DNA of 64,000 bases from Gemmatimonadota bacterium (GTDB lineage: Bacteria > Gemmatimonadota > Gemmatimonadetes > Gemmatimonadales > Gemmatimonadaceae). The stretch covers positions 186,001-250,000 of the forward strand of contig JADJRJ010000029.1 of NCBI GenBank assembly GCA_016712265.1, read 5' to 3'. The notes below the pieces were generated by a model. That model saw nothing but the letters and a program-made list of their open reading frames with translations. It ran no database searches and was not told the origin of the DNA. Within the stretch, counting starts at the first letter, position 1. Each line of letters begins with the position of its first letter. The position numbers and the translations under genes were made by a program. This document shows, piece after piece, positions 50,201-56,902 of this stretch.

Positions 50201-50374
50201 CGGTACTCCAAGCCCGAACTGCAGGCGCACATCCAGTACCTCTACTCGATGACCATGCAGTCGGACCAGAAAATCGGGCGCGACGCGATCACGCGGTACG
50301 CCGTCCTCCGGAAGGAGCTGGATCTGCGCATCGAGGAGACGCGCAAGATCCTCGGGAACCGCGCGGCGATGTAG
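47222..50374 (+). CDS. Large secreted Asp-box (VPS10/sortilin-like) beta-propeller protein
   Basis: A 1050-residue exported protein with signal MIRPIRSFAFLLAATTVPAAAQ. It carries about eleven Asp-box hairpins of the form S/T-x-D-x-G-x-T-W: KTTNAGQSW, KSTDAGATW, RTTDGGKSW, KSTDGGTTW, RSDNQGESW, KSIDNGKTW, RTRDGGITW, RNGGRTW, RTDDYGKSW and others. This suggests one or two large propellers. A beta-sandwich-like region (about 790-930) with PGTYTVKLTAG resembles a FlgD/Ig-type domain, and the last 110 residues are helical. Such proteins are abundant in Gemmatimonadota and Bacteroidota and are often called glycosyl hydrolases, but no catalytic residues are evident. It ends at a T-tailed terminator. 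Confidence 0.85.
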   Translation: MIRPIRSFAFLLAATTVPAAAQVRPVRNTAPTLTRDVPATAFAGLRYRNVGPARGGRVTTATGVTQQPLTFYMGSTGGGVWKTTNAGQSWFNVSDKYFNVASMGDIDVANSDPNIVYAGTGSDGYRSNVAIGRGIWKSTDAGATWAHIGLATVGNIGGVEIHPTNPEIAFVAAIGNPFKPTADRGVYRTTDGGKSWSKVLFVSDSTGAVDVEIMPGNPSVIYASMWRAERKPWTIISGAREGGIYKSTDGGTTWKKLAGGLPSDLFGKSNLAVSPASPNSVWAIIEAKPGSGVYRSDNQGESWTLLSNFGPMLTRPFYYTGITVHPRDPNTLWTYSEGFYKSIDNGKTWRSQSVPHGDNHDLWINPEMPDYMVQTNDGGANVTIDGGRTWSTLYNQPTAEIYQVEVDNQFPYRLYGAQQDNSTLIVPSLPLTSGRPDSPMQEWMQGPGCETGPIMPHRTNPDTVYGACKGQFSRMSMRSGQEQPYWTGGQSLYGNPGKDMDLRFQRVSPMEVSRWEPNTVYYGSQYVHRTRDGGITWQTISPDLTLNPPERQQDPSGGPITIDVTGEEYFSVVYAIRESIKEPGVIWTGANDGPFYVTRNGGRTWTDITPRGLVATSSDFTRNNFKGPPDGCRTQNIEPSPHRAGSAYYAVHCYLLGDFRPFIYRTDDYGKSWTLLTPGDNGIPGDHPTRVVREDPEREGLLYAGTEFGIFVSFDNGKKWQSFQLNLPSVPITDMRVHRGDLVMSTQGRSFWILNNLSTVRAVSDNLLASSAYLYKPTDAYRQRYAGSFGGVEGNRTDPADPQYPPMGAQIDYWLGNGAGGDVKLEIFDGTGRAVRSFTSEASGETATTGPSMRRMVTEISGTPRLPKAAGHNRFTWDLQMAGPWDANPGRSGRNGPMILPGTYTVKLTAGGQTLSQPLVVRMDPRITRDGVTLVALREQLQHNLKVRDMVTEVNQLAAAIEEGRTRLRGATTAADTLKMLEELRAKIVTPAIRYSKPELQAHIQYLYSMTMQSDQKIGRDAITRYAVLRKELDLRIEETRKILGNRAAM

Positions 50375-50396
50375 GACCTCGCTGGTGCAGGGAAGA

Positions 50397-50429
50397 GCGC
50401 CGACGGCCTCTGCCGCTCGGCGCCCTTTT
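50397..50429 (+). terminator. Rho-independent terminator after the Asp-box protein
   Basis: Stem GCGCCGA / TCGGCGC, with an inner CGGC-CTCT-GCCG hairpin, followed by CCTTTT. It starts 23 bases past the stop. Best T-tailed terminator in the window. Confidence 0.8.
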
Positions 50430-50490
50430 GCATCCCCGGCCGAGGCCTGTAACGTCCCCGGCACGGGTTCGGCTCTGTAGTGCAAAGTAC

Positions 50491-50520
50491 TTGACAGCCA
50501 CCGCCCGGGCTGGCTATTCT
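50491..50520 (+). promoter_or_regulatory. Sigma-70 promoter with AAGTACTT palindrome, leaderless start
   Basis: A perfect -35 TTGACA (50491-50496) and -10 TATTCT (50515-50520) are separated by 18 bases. The expected start point is about 50526-50528, two to four bases before the ATG at 50530, so the mRNA is probably leaderless. The octamer palindrome AAGTACTT (50486-50493) overlaps the -35, a good place for a repressor such as the winged-helix protein encoded second in this operon. Confidence 0.7.
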
Positions 50521-50529
50521 GCCTCCCGT

Positions 50530-51183
50530 ATGAGCTCCAAGCCGCCCCTCCGCCTTGAACGCGACGAGCCCCCGCCACGGCTCTCCGATCGGGCTATCGA
50601 CAACCTCCGGTTCATCCGGGAGACGATGGAAAGCGCCGGGACGTTCACGGCGCTCTCCGGGAAGGGAATCGTCGGCTCCGGGATCATCGCCCTGTTCGCC
50701 TACTCGGTCGCCGGGCACGAGCTCAATTCCCCCCGCTGGATCCTCAGTTGGATCACGGCCGCGGTCCTTGCCTTTGTGCAGTCGGCGATCGCCACCTGGC
50801 GAAAGGCTCGGGCGACCGACACGGCGGTTTCTGCGGCGCTCGCCCGCAAGTTGGCCCTGGCCTTCTTTCCCTCCCTCGTTGCCGGCGCCGTGTTCACCGC
50901 GGTCGCCCTGCGCGCCGGGTGGTTTGTCGCCCTCCCCGGGGTCTGGCTGATCATGTACGGCGCGGCGGTGATGGCCGGTGGCGCGCTCTCCACACCGATC
51001 ATTCCCGTCATGGGGGCGAGCTTCATGGCGATGGGTGCCCTCGCCCTGGCAGCGCCGGTGGCCCTGGCCACGGCGTGGAGTGAAGCGAGCCGCGCGGAAC
51101 TCCTCAGCGCCCTGATGGCCCTGGGCTTTGGCGGCCTTCACCTCGGTTTCGGGCTCCTGATTTCCCGGAGGTTCGGTGGCTAG
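50530..51183 (+). CDS. Multi-pass membrane protein of unknown function
   Basis: A 217-residue protein with a polar N terminus (about 45 residues) and then five or six hydrophobic helices, such as IVGSGIIALFAYSVAG, WILSWITAAVLAFVQSAIATW, LALAFFPSLVAGAVFTAVALRAGW and ALMALGFGGLHLGFGLLISRRF. A conserved-looking RFIRETMESAGTFTALSGKG segment precedes the first helix. This layout is common in membrane proteins paired with PF13601-type winged-helix regulators. The ATG has no ribosome site and lies a few bases from the predicted transcription start. Its end overlaps the regulator's GTG start by eight bases. Confidence 0.75.
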   Translation: MSSKPPLRLERDEPPPRLSDRAIDNLRFIRETMESAGTFTALSGKGIVGSGIIALFAYSVAGHELNSPRWILSWITAAVLAFVQSAIATWRKARATDTAVSAALARKLALAFFPSLVAGAVFTAVALRAGWFVALPGVWLIMYGAAVMAGGALSTPIIPVMGASFMAMGALALAAPVALATAWSEASRAELLSALMALGFGGLHLGFGLLISRRFGG

Positions 51184-51559
51184 GCGTCAGGGTGCCGCCC
51201 GGGTGGCGGAGCATGAACTGCCGGCCCCGCCGGGCGCCGAGGCAACCTCGGGCGCGACCGCGGCCGAGCTGGATCGTCTCATCCACGAACGGATCAGGCT
51301 CGGGATCGTCAGTGCGCTGGCGGTCCACGCCGAGATGTCGTTCAACGACCTCAAGGGGGTCCTGGCGACGACGGACGGAAACCTCAGCGTTCACGCCCGG
51401 AAGCTCGAGGAGGCGGGGTACATCAGCTGCACAAAGTCTTTTGAGGGGCGCGTGCCACGAACGGCGTTCGCCCTCACGGCGACCGGGCGTGCTGCCCTCG
51501 AACGATACCTCGAACACATGGAAGCGATCATCAAGGCGACCCGGGAGGCCCGCGCGTGA
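51176..51559 (+). CDS. Winged-helix transcriptional regulator (HTH_34/MarR-like)
   Basis: A 127-residue DNA-binding protein. After a 30-residue Ala/Pro-rich start comes LDRLIHERIRLGIVSALAV, then MSFNDLKGVLATTDGNLSVHARKLEEAGYI (helix-turn-helix with recognition helix NLSVHARKLEE). The wing follows, SFEGRVPRTAFALTATGRAALERYL. This is the PF13601 pattern. Such regulators usually control the membrane protein gene next to them; the AAGTACTT palindrome at the operon promoter is the likely target. The stop overlaps the uppS start (GTGA), so uppS is expressed with the regulator. Confidence 0.87.
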   Translation: MARRQGAARVAEHELPAPPGAEATSGATAAELDRLIHERIRLGIVSALAVHAEMSFNDLKGVLATTDGNLSVHARKLEEAGYISCTKSFEGRVPRTAFALTATGRAALERYLEHMEAIIKATREARA

Positions 51560-52302
51560 CACCGCACCCACATGCGGGGCACGATCCGCGCCAGTTTCCG
51601 CGCCACGTCGCCATGATCATGGACGGCAACGGCCGGTGGGCAAACCAGCGCGGTCGTCCGCGGACGGCTGGGCACCTCGCCGGCGCACGGACCGTGCGCC
51701 AGATGGTCGAACACGCCAGGCGCTCGGAGATTCGCGTCCTCACCCTGTACGCATTCTCCTCGGACAACTGGAGTCGCCCACAGGACGAGGTCGATGCGCT
51801 GATGCGGCTCTTTCGCCGCCACCTGGCCGCCGAGACCCCGAAGTGTCTGGAGAACGACATCCGAATCAGTGTCGTGGGTCGACGCGATCGCCTGTCGCCC
51901 GAACTCCGGCGTTCCATCGACGCCGCCGAAGACGCGACCCGGGAGTGCCGGTCCCTCCACCTGCGGCTCGCCGTCGACTACTCGGCGCGCGACACCATGG
52001 TCCGGGCCGCTGCATCGGTGCCGCCGGGCGTCTCGCTCAGCCGTGAGGACTTCTCCTCGCTGCTGGCGAGCGTGAATCACGATGACGGTAGCGCGGGGGA
52101 CGTGGACCTGCTCATTCGCACCGGTGGCGAGCAACGGCTCAGCGACTTCCTGCTCTGGGAGTGCGCCTATGCCGAGCTGTATTTCTCTCGCCGCATGTGG
52201 CCGGATTTCAGCACGGCGGACTTTGACGCCGCGGTGGAGGACTTCCGCGCCCGCGACCGTCGCTTTGGCGGGCTCTCGAGACAGGTCGCGGCCCGCGCGT
52301 AG
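51556..52302 (+). CDS. uppS: Isoprenyl (undecaprenyl) diphosphate synthase
   Basis: cis-Prenyltransferase that makes the C55 lipid carrier for peptidoglycan and other wall sugars. The 248 residues have HVAMIMDGNGRWA (catalytic Asp, pyrophosphate site), HLAGARTVRQMV, YAFSSDNWSRP (Ser-x-x-Asn-Trp) and DLLIRTGGEQRLSDFLLWECAYAELYF, the closing signature with the Arg and Glu that bind isopentenyl diphosphate and Mg. It starts with GTG inside the stop of the regulator gene. Coupling of uppS to a winged-helix regulator and membrane protein is not the common cdsA/rseP context. Confidence 0.94.
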   Translation: MTPHPHAGHDPRQFPRHVAMIMDGNGRWANQRGRPRTAGHLAGARTVRQMVEHARRSEIRVLTLYAFSSDNWSRPQDEVDALMRLFRRHLAAETPKCLENDIRISVVGRRDRLSPELRRSIDAAEDATRECRSLHLRLAVDYSARDTMVRAAASVPPGVSLSREDFSSLLASVNHDDGSAGDVDLLIRTGGEQRLSDFLLWECAYAELYFSRRMWPDFSTADFDAAVEDFRARDRRFGGLSRQVAARA

Positions 52303-52341
52303 CCTGCGCGTCGCGCGCGGGTCCCGGCTCCCTGTCGGTTG

Positions 52342-53478
52342 TCAGCCCTGTCGGGAGAAGCGGCGTCGAGCCTCCAGCACGTGCTCCAGGGCGAGGTCGG
52401 TGCTCTCGGCAACGGCCGAGAGGTGTCCCATCTTGCGGCCCGGGCGCGCGGACGTCTTGCCGTAGAGGTGCAGGCGCACGTCGGGCACGGCGAGGGCCCC
52501 GGCGACGTCCGGTGTGATCCCTTCCCACAGGTCGCCTAACAAGTTCGCGATCGCCGCGGGCGCGATGGAACGCACCTCACCGAGGGGCAGGCCGCAGACG
52601 GCGCGCACGAGTTGCTCGAACTGGCTCGTGGAGACGCCGCGCTCGGAGTGGTGATACGTGTTGTGTGGCCGCGGGGCGAGTTCGTTGACGAGCAGGCGCC
52701 CGTCCGTCGTGAGGAACAGCTCGCACGCGATCAATCCCACGATGCCCATCGTCTCGGCGATCGCATGGCCCACCTGCCGCGCGTGCTGGACCAGGGGCTC
52801 CGGGAGCGGGCCGGGGCAGATCGACCAGTCGAGCACGCCGTCCACGTGATGGTTGATGGCCGGCGGATAGGTCACGCACGCGCCATCCTCGCGGCGCGCG
52901 ACCAGCACGGACAACTCCAGGTCGAGCGAGAGGAACTGCTCCACGATGACCCGGCTGCTGCCTAACGTGTGCCAGGCCGCGCGGGCCTCGTCTGGGGTTT
53001 TCACCCGGACCTGGCCACGCCCATCGTACCCGCCCATGGGGGCCTTGCAGATCGACGGACCCAGCGCCGCCACCGCTGCGGCACATTCATCGGCGCTGGA
53101 GACGGCGCGGAACGGACCCACCGGGAACCCGTGCTGGTCCAGCCAGGTGCGCTGGCGGATGCGATCCTGGATGGTGAACACCGCCTCGGCGCGTGGGCGC
53201 AGGGGCGCAAGGTTGGCGACGGCCTCCAGGGCAGGGCGGGCGATCTGTTCGATCTCGAGGGTGACGACGTCGCATTCACGCGCGAGGTCGGCTGCCGCGT
53301 CCGCGTCATCGAAACGTGCCGTGATCACGCGACTGGCCACCGCCCGCGCCGAGCAATGCGGGTCGGGATCGAGCACCTGCACGTCGTAGCCTAACGATCG
53401 CGCGGCCATCCCGGTCATGCGGCCGAGCTGACCACCACCGAGGATCCCGATGGTGGCCCCGGGCAGGATCACGCTCAC
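52342..53478 (-). CDS. purK: N5-carboxyaminoimidazole ribonucleotide synthase
   Basis: ATP-grasp enzyme of de novo purine synthesis: carboxylates AIR on N5 with ATP and bicarbonate. The 378 residues start at a GTG that overlaps purE (GTGA). Features are TIGILGGGQLGRMTGMAARSLGY, CDVVTLEIEQIARPALEAV, MGGYDGRGQVRV (glycine-rich ATP loop), VIVEQFLSLDLELSVLVAR and VNELAPRPHNTYHHSERGVSTSQFEQ. Three of its Leu-Gly pairs use the rare TTA codon: two within full CGTTAGGC words and one in TGTTAGGC. It forms the usual purEK pair. Confidence 0.95.
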   Translation of the reverse strand: MSVILPGATIGILGGGQLGRMTGMAARSLGYDVQVLDPDPHCSARAVASRVITARFDDADAAADLARECDVVTLEIEQIARPALEAVANLAPLRPRAEAVFTIQDRIRQRTWLDQHGFPVGPFRAVSSADECAAAVAALGPSICKAPMGGYDGRGQVRVKTPDEARAAWHTLGSSRVIVEQFLSLDLELSVLVARREDGACVTYPPAINHHVDGVLDWSICPGPLPEPLVQHARQVGHAIAETMGIVGLIACELFLTTDGRLLVNELAPRPHNTYHHSERGVSTSQFEQLVRAVCGLPLGEVRSIAPAAIANLLGDLWEGITPDVAGALAVPDVRLHLYGKTSARPGRKMGHLSAVAESTDLALEHVLEARRRFSRQG

Positions 53479-53972
53479 GGCAGGGACTGGCCGAGGACCT
53501 CGTCGCGTCGCGACTCCCGCCAGGCGACCAAACGTGCCCGGACCTCGGGTCGTTCGTTCCCGACAATTTCGGCGCCGAGGATCGCCGCGTTGATCGCCCC
53601 GGGCTTGCCAATGGCGAGCGTTCCCACCGGGACGCCGGCGGGCATCTGGACGATGGACAGGAGGGCGTCGTGTCCGTTCAGGACGGTCGCGGGAATGGGG
53701 ACCCCGAGGACCGGGACGACGGTCTTCGCGGCGACCATCCCCGGGAGGTGCGCGGCGCCGCCGGCCCCCGCGATGATGACCTTCAGGCCGCGGGACGCGG
53801 CCGATGAGGCATACTCGAACATCCAATCCGGGGTGCGGTGCGCCGAGACGACGCGCATCTCGTACGGCACCTGGAGCTCATCGAGCATCGCCGCCGCGTG
53901 CTGCATGTGCTCGAGGTCGGACTTGCTCCCCATGATGATGCCGATCAGAGGGGCCGGATGTGGTTCGGGCAT
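53475..53972 (-). CDS. purE: N5-carboxyaminoimidazole ribonucleotide mutase
   Basis: Moves the carboxyl group of N5-CAIR to C4, giving CAIR. Class I PurE of 165 residues. IIMGSKSDLEHMQHAA is the CO2/ribonucleotide site, VSAHRTPDWMFEYA holds the catalytic His, and IIAGAGGAAHLPGMVAA is followed by PVLGVPIPA and MPAGVPVGTLAIG. The start at 53972 gives the normal N terminus. It is coupled to purK and divided from the aminoacylase-like gene by 60 bases. Confidence 0.96.
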   Translation of the reverse strand: MPEPHPAPLIGIIMGSKSDLEHMQHAAAMLDELQVPYEMRVVSAHRTPDWMFEYASSAASRGLKVIIAGAGGAAHLPGMVAAKTVVPVLGVPIPATVLNGHDALLSIVQMPAGVPVGTLAIGKPGAINAAILGAEIVGNERPEVRARLVAWRESRRDEVLGQSLP

Positions 53973-54032
53973 CGTCGTCGGGTGGGGCGGTCGAATCGTG
54001 ATACGTGCGGTCGGACGGGCAATATCGCCGAG

Positions 54033-55682
54033 CTACCGCCCCTGGCGAAGGACCCGACCGGCCTTGGCGGTGGTCCGCGTGCCGTTGTCGATCAGGGCAG
54101 TGCCGTTGACGAACATGTAGTCGATCCCGGTGGCGTACTGCAGCGGCTTCTCGAAGGTCGCCCGGTCCTGAATGGAGTCCGGGTGGAAGACCAGGAGGTC
54201 GGCCTTCATGCCGGGGGCCAGACGGCCGCGGTCGCGCAGGCGCAGGATGTTCGCCGGGAGCGCCGTCATGCGCTGCACGGCCTGCTCGAGGGGGAGGACC
54301 TTGTCCTCGCGGACGTACTTTGCGATGAGGCGCGGAAAGGCGCCGAAGGCGCGCGGGTGGGCGCTTTTCGTGGTGGCCGGGTCGGCGAGAGGTGAGTCCA
54401 CCTCGTTGGCCACGAAGGGAGCGCGCAGGGCCTGGTGTTTCTGCTCCTCGTTCATGCTTTGCGGGGCGACGTCCACCGGGCCATTCAGGACCAGGTCGAA
54501 GAAGGCGTCCCATTCGTCGATGCCGCGGGCCTTCGCGACGCCGCGCACCGAGAGGCCGACGAAGGCCTGGTCCACCTTGGGGCCGGCGCCGGTGATCAGC
54601 ACGTTGTCCCAGTTCATCCCGACGTGACGGTACCAGTTCTCCCAGTCGCGGGTGGCCTCCACTTCCTGTCGCAGGGCGCGGCGCACGGCGGGGTCGGCCA
54701 GCGTGGGCACGAAGGCGGAGTCGCCCTTGGCGTAGTGTCGCGGGTGCAGGAACGAGCCGAGCCCGATGCCATTCCTGATGTAGGGGTAGATGTCCGCCGT
54801 GACGTCGAGGCCGCGCGCGCGGGCATCGGCGATCAGTTGGATCGCCTGCGGAATGAGGGGCCAGTTCTCCTGGCCGGCGGCCTTGAGGTGGTAGACGTGC
54901 GCGGGGATCTTCGCTTCTTCAGCGATCCGGATGACTTCGCGGATTGAGGTGAGCAGGTCCGCACTTTCGTTGCGCATGTGAGAGAAGTAGACGCCCCCGC
55001 GTGCGGCGGCGACCTTGCTCAGCTCGATCAGCTCCTCGGTCGTGGCATACGCTCCTGGTGGGTAGATGAGGGCGGTGGAGATCCCGACCGCGCCGTCCAG
55101 CATGGCGCTGTCCACCATGGCCTTCATGCGCGTCATTTCGTCTGGCGAGGGAGCACGGTCCTCTACACCCATCGCGACCTCGCGTACCTGCGCCGCCCCG
55201 ACGTTGTGCACGACGTTCATCGGCACACCGGCCTTGTCGAGCAGCGCGAAGTACTCGGCGAAAGTGCGCCAGCTGGCCTTGGAGCCATCCGGCAACGTGG
55301 CGCCGTCGCCGAGGGTGGTGGGGGATTGTGGCGCCTCGGATCCACCTTCCCCAACCATCATCGTCGTAATGCCCTGCGCGAGCCGCGACCAGGCCGCGTT
55401 GGGTTCCGTCAGGAGCGGCCGGGTGGAGGTCCCCATGAGGTCGATGAACCCTGGGGTGACCACGCGATCGGCCGCGTCGATGGTGCGGGTAGCGGCGCGC
55501 GACGACAGGTCGCCGATGGCCACGATCTCGTCGCCCCGGATCCCCACGTCGGCGCGGTACCAGGGCGACCCTGTGCCGTCGACCACTCTCGCATTCCGGA
55601 TGACCACGTCGAGCGGTCCGTCGGTCGGCGGGGCGGCGCAGGCGACTGCGAGGGCAGCGGCGAACAAAGGCCAGCGGGGCAT
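54033..55682 (-). CDS. D-aminoacylase-like amidohydrolase lipoprotein lacking usual metal motifs
   Basis: A 549-residue lipoprotein (ALAVAC, Cys15) of the N-acyl-D-amino-acid deacylase family. Family landmarks are DVVIRNARVVDGTGSPWYRADVGI, VVTPGFIDL, QGITTMMVGEGGS, VYFSHMRNES (His), PAHVYHLKAAG (His), HPRAFGAFPRLIAKYV and RLRDRGRLAPGMKADLLVF. Two expected metal positions are changed. The HxH after GFID reads GFIDLMGTST, with no His. The Cys of the VGNCG motif is replaced in VGEGG. Either the metal is held differently or the protein has lost hydrolase activity. It probably faces the periplasm. Confidence 0.85.
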   Translation of the reverse strand: MPRWPLFAAALAVACAAPPTDGPLDVVIRNARVVDGTGSPWYRADVGIRGDEIVAIGDLSSRAATRTIDAADRVVTPGFIDLMGTSTRPLLTEPNAAWSRLAQGITTMMVGEGGSEAPQSPTTLGDGATLPDGSKASWRTFAEYFALLDKAGVPMNVVHNVGAAQVREVAMGVEDRAPSPDEMTRMKAMVDSAMLDGAVGISTALIYPPGAYATTEELIELSKVAAARGGVYFSHMRNESADLLTSIREVIRIAEEAKIPAHVYHLKAAGQENWPLIPQAIQLIADARARGLDVTADIYPYIRNGIGLGSFLHPRHYAKGDSAFVPTLADPAVRRALRQEVEATRDWENWYRHVGMNWDNVLITGAGPKVDQAFVGLSVRGVAKARGIDEWDAFFDLVLNGPVDVAPQSMNEEQKHQALRAPFVANEVDSPLADPATTKSAHPRAFGAFPRLIAKYVREDKVLPLEQAVQRMTALPANILRLRDRGRLAPGMKADLLVFHPDSIQDRATFEKPLQYATGIDYMFVNGTALIDNGTRTTAKAGRVLRQGR

Positions 55683-55751
55683 GGAGGGTGGGTAGGGGGT
55701 TGCGAGTGAATCTGCGCTCCAACCCGGTCGTCGGCGACCTAAATTGCCGGA

Positions 55752-56732
55752 ATGAGCACTCCGATGGCGACCCTCTTGATAATCGCAGGTCTCGCGGCCC
55801 TCGCCGTGGGTGGGGAACTGCTGGTGCGCGGGGCGACGACCCTGGCACGGATTGCGGGGCTGACGCCGGCGGTTATCGGCCTGACTGTGGTCGCGATGGG
55901 CACCTCGCTCCCCGAGCTGGTGGTTTCGTTGCTGGCGGCGCGGGACGGCTCGCCGGCGATCGCGGTGGGGAATGTCGTGGGGTCCAACATGTTCAACATC
56001 GTGGGGATCCTGGCGATCACGGCGCTCGTGATCCCCCTCCCAGTGCGTGGATCGGTCGTAAAGATCGAGTGGCCCTTCATGTTCGCGGCGTCGTGGATCG
56101 GTGTGATGTTCATGCGGGACCTCGTGATCGACCGGCTGGAGGGGCTCACGTTCCTCGCGGCTCTGGTGCTCTTCACCTGGTTTGCGATTCGCCTGTCCCG
56201 GGAGGAGATGCGCGCCGACGAGGCGGCGCAGTTCGAGGCCATGGCGGAAGACCGCGGGCTCCCCAAGCGGTGGCGTGAGGTTGGGCTCTCGGTAGGTCTG
56301 CTGGCCGTGGGGATCGTGCTGCTGGTGGTCGGCGGGAGCTGGCTGGTTGACGGTGCCGTGACGATCGCCCGGACGATCGGGATGTCGGAGCGGGTCATCG
56401 GGTTGACGATCGTGGCGGCTGGGACGAGTTCCCCGGAGCTGGCGGCGTCTCTGATAGCGGCTCGCCGCGGCCAGACGGACGTGGCGGTTGGGAACCTGAT
56501 CGGATCGAACATCTTTAATGTCCTGGCAATCCTGGGGACGACGGCGCTGGTGACCCCGATTGCGGTCCCCCCGGAGGCCCTGCGGTCCGATGTGTGGTGG
56601 ATGCTGGGCACGTCCTTTGCCCTGCTCCCCCTGATGCGGCGACGGATGGAACTGGGGCGCCTGGACGGGGCGCTGCTCCTCGCGTCGTACGCTGTATACC
56701 TCGCCCTTCTTCTCGGGGGGACGACCGGCTAG
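55752..56732 (+). CDS. Calcium/sodium exchanger (YrbG/CaCA family)
   Basis: A 326-residue inner-membrane antiporter with the internal two-fold repeat of the CaCA family. The alpha-1 repeat is VIGLTVVAMGTSLPELVVSLLAA plus GNVVGSNMFNIVGILA. The alpha-2 repeat is GLTIVAAGTSSPELAASLIAA plus GNLIGSNIFNVLAILG. The Glu of each PEL motif binds the cation. About ten transmembrane helices, with a cytoplasmic acidic loop between the halves (REEMRADEAAQFEAMAEDRG). It exports Ca2+ against Na+ or H+. It is divergent from the aminoacylase gene. Confidence 0.93.
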   Translation: MSTPMATLLIIAGLAALAVGGELLVRGATTLARIAGLTPAVIGLTVVAMGTSLPELVVSLLAARDGSPAIAVGNVVGSNMFNIVGILAITALVIPLPVRGSVVKIEWPFMFAASWIGVMFMRDLVIDRLEGLTFLAALVLFTWFAIRLSREEMRADEAAQFEAMAEDRGLPKRWREVGLSVGLLAVGIVLLVVGGSWLVDGAVTIARTIGMSERVIGLTIVAAGTSSPELAASLIAARRGQTDVAVGNLIGSNIFNVLAILGTTALVTPIAVPPEALRSDVWWMLGTSFALLPLMRRRMELGRLDGALLLASYAVYLALLLGGTTG

Positions 56733-56765
56733 GGACGAGCCGCGGGAATCCGGGCGAGATTTCGA

Positions 56766-56794
56766 TTGACGACGCCTGTACCCGGTCCTAACGT
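56766..56794 (+). promoter_or_regulatory. Putative promoter of the SusC/SusD operon
   Basis: TTGACG (56766-56771), 17-base spacer, TAACGT (56789-56794), about 108 bases before the susC-like ATG. The -35 is near consensus; the -10 matches at its first two and last positions only. The 170-base gap shows no other candidate. Confidence 0.45.
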
Positions 56795-56902
56795 TGGGAC
56801 GACCGACACCGCTCCGAGCCGTCCCGCGCGATCCCCACCGCGTGGTCGGCAGAGAAAGCGGGCGGTGGATCGGTTCTTCCCCACACCCCAGGAGACTCCG
56901 AG

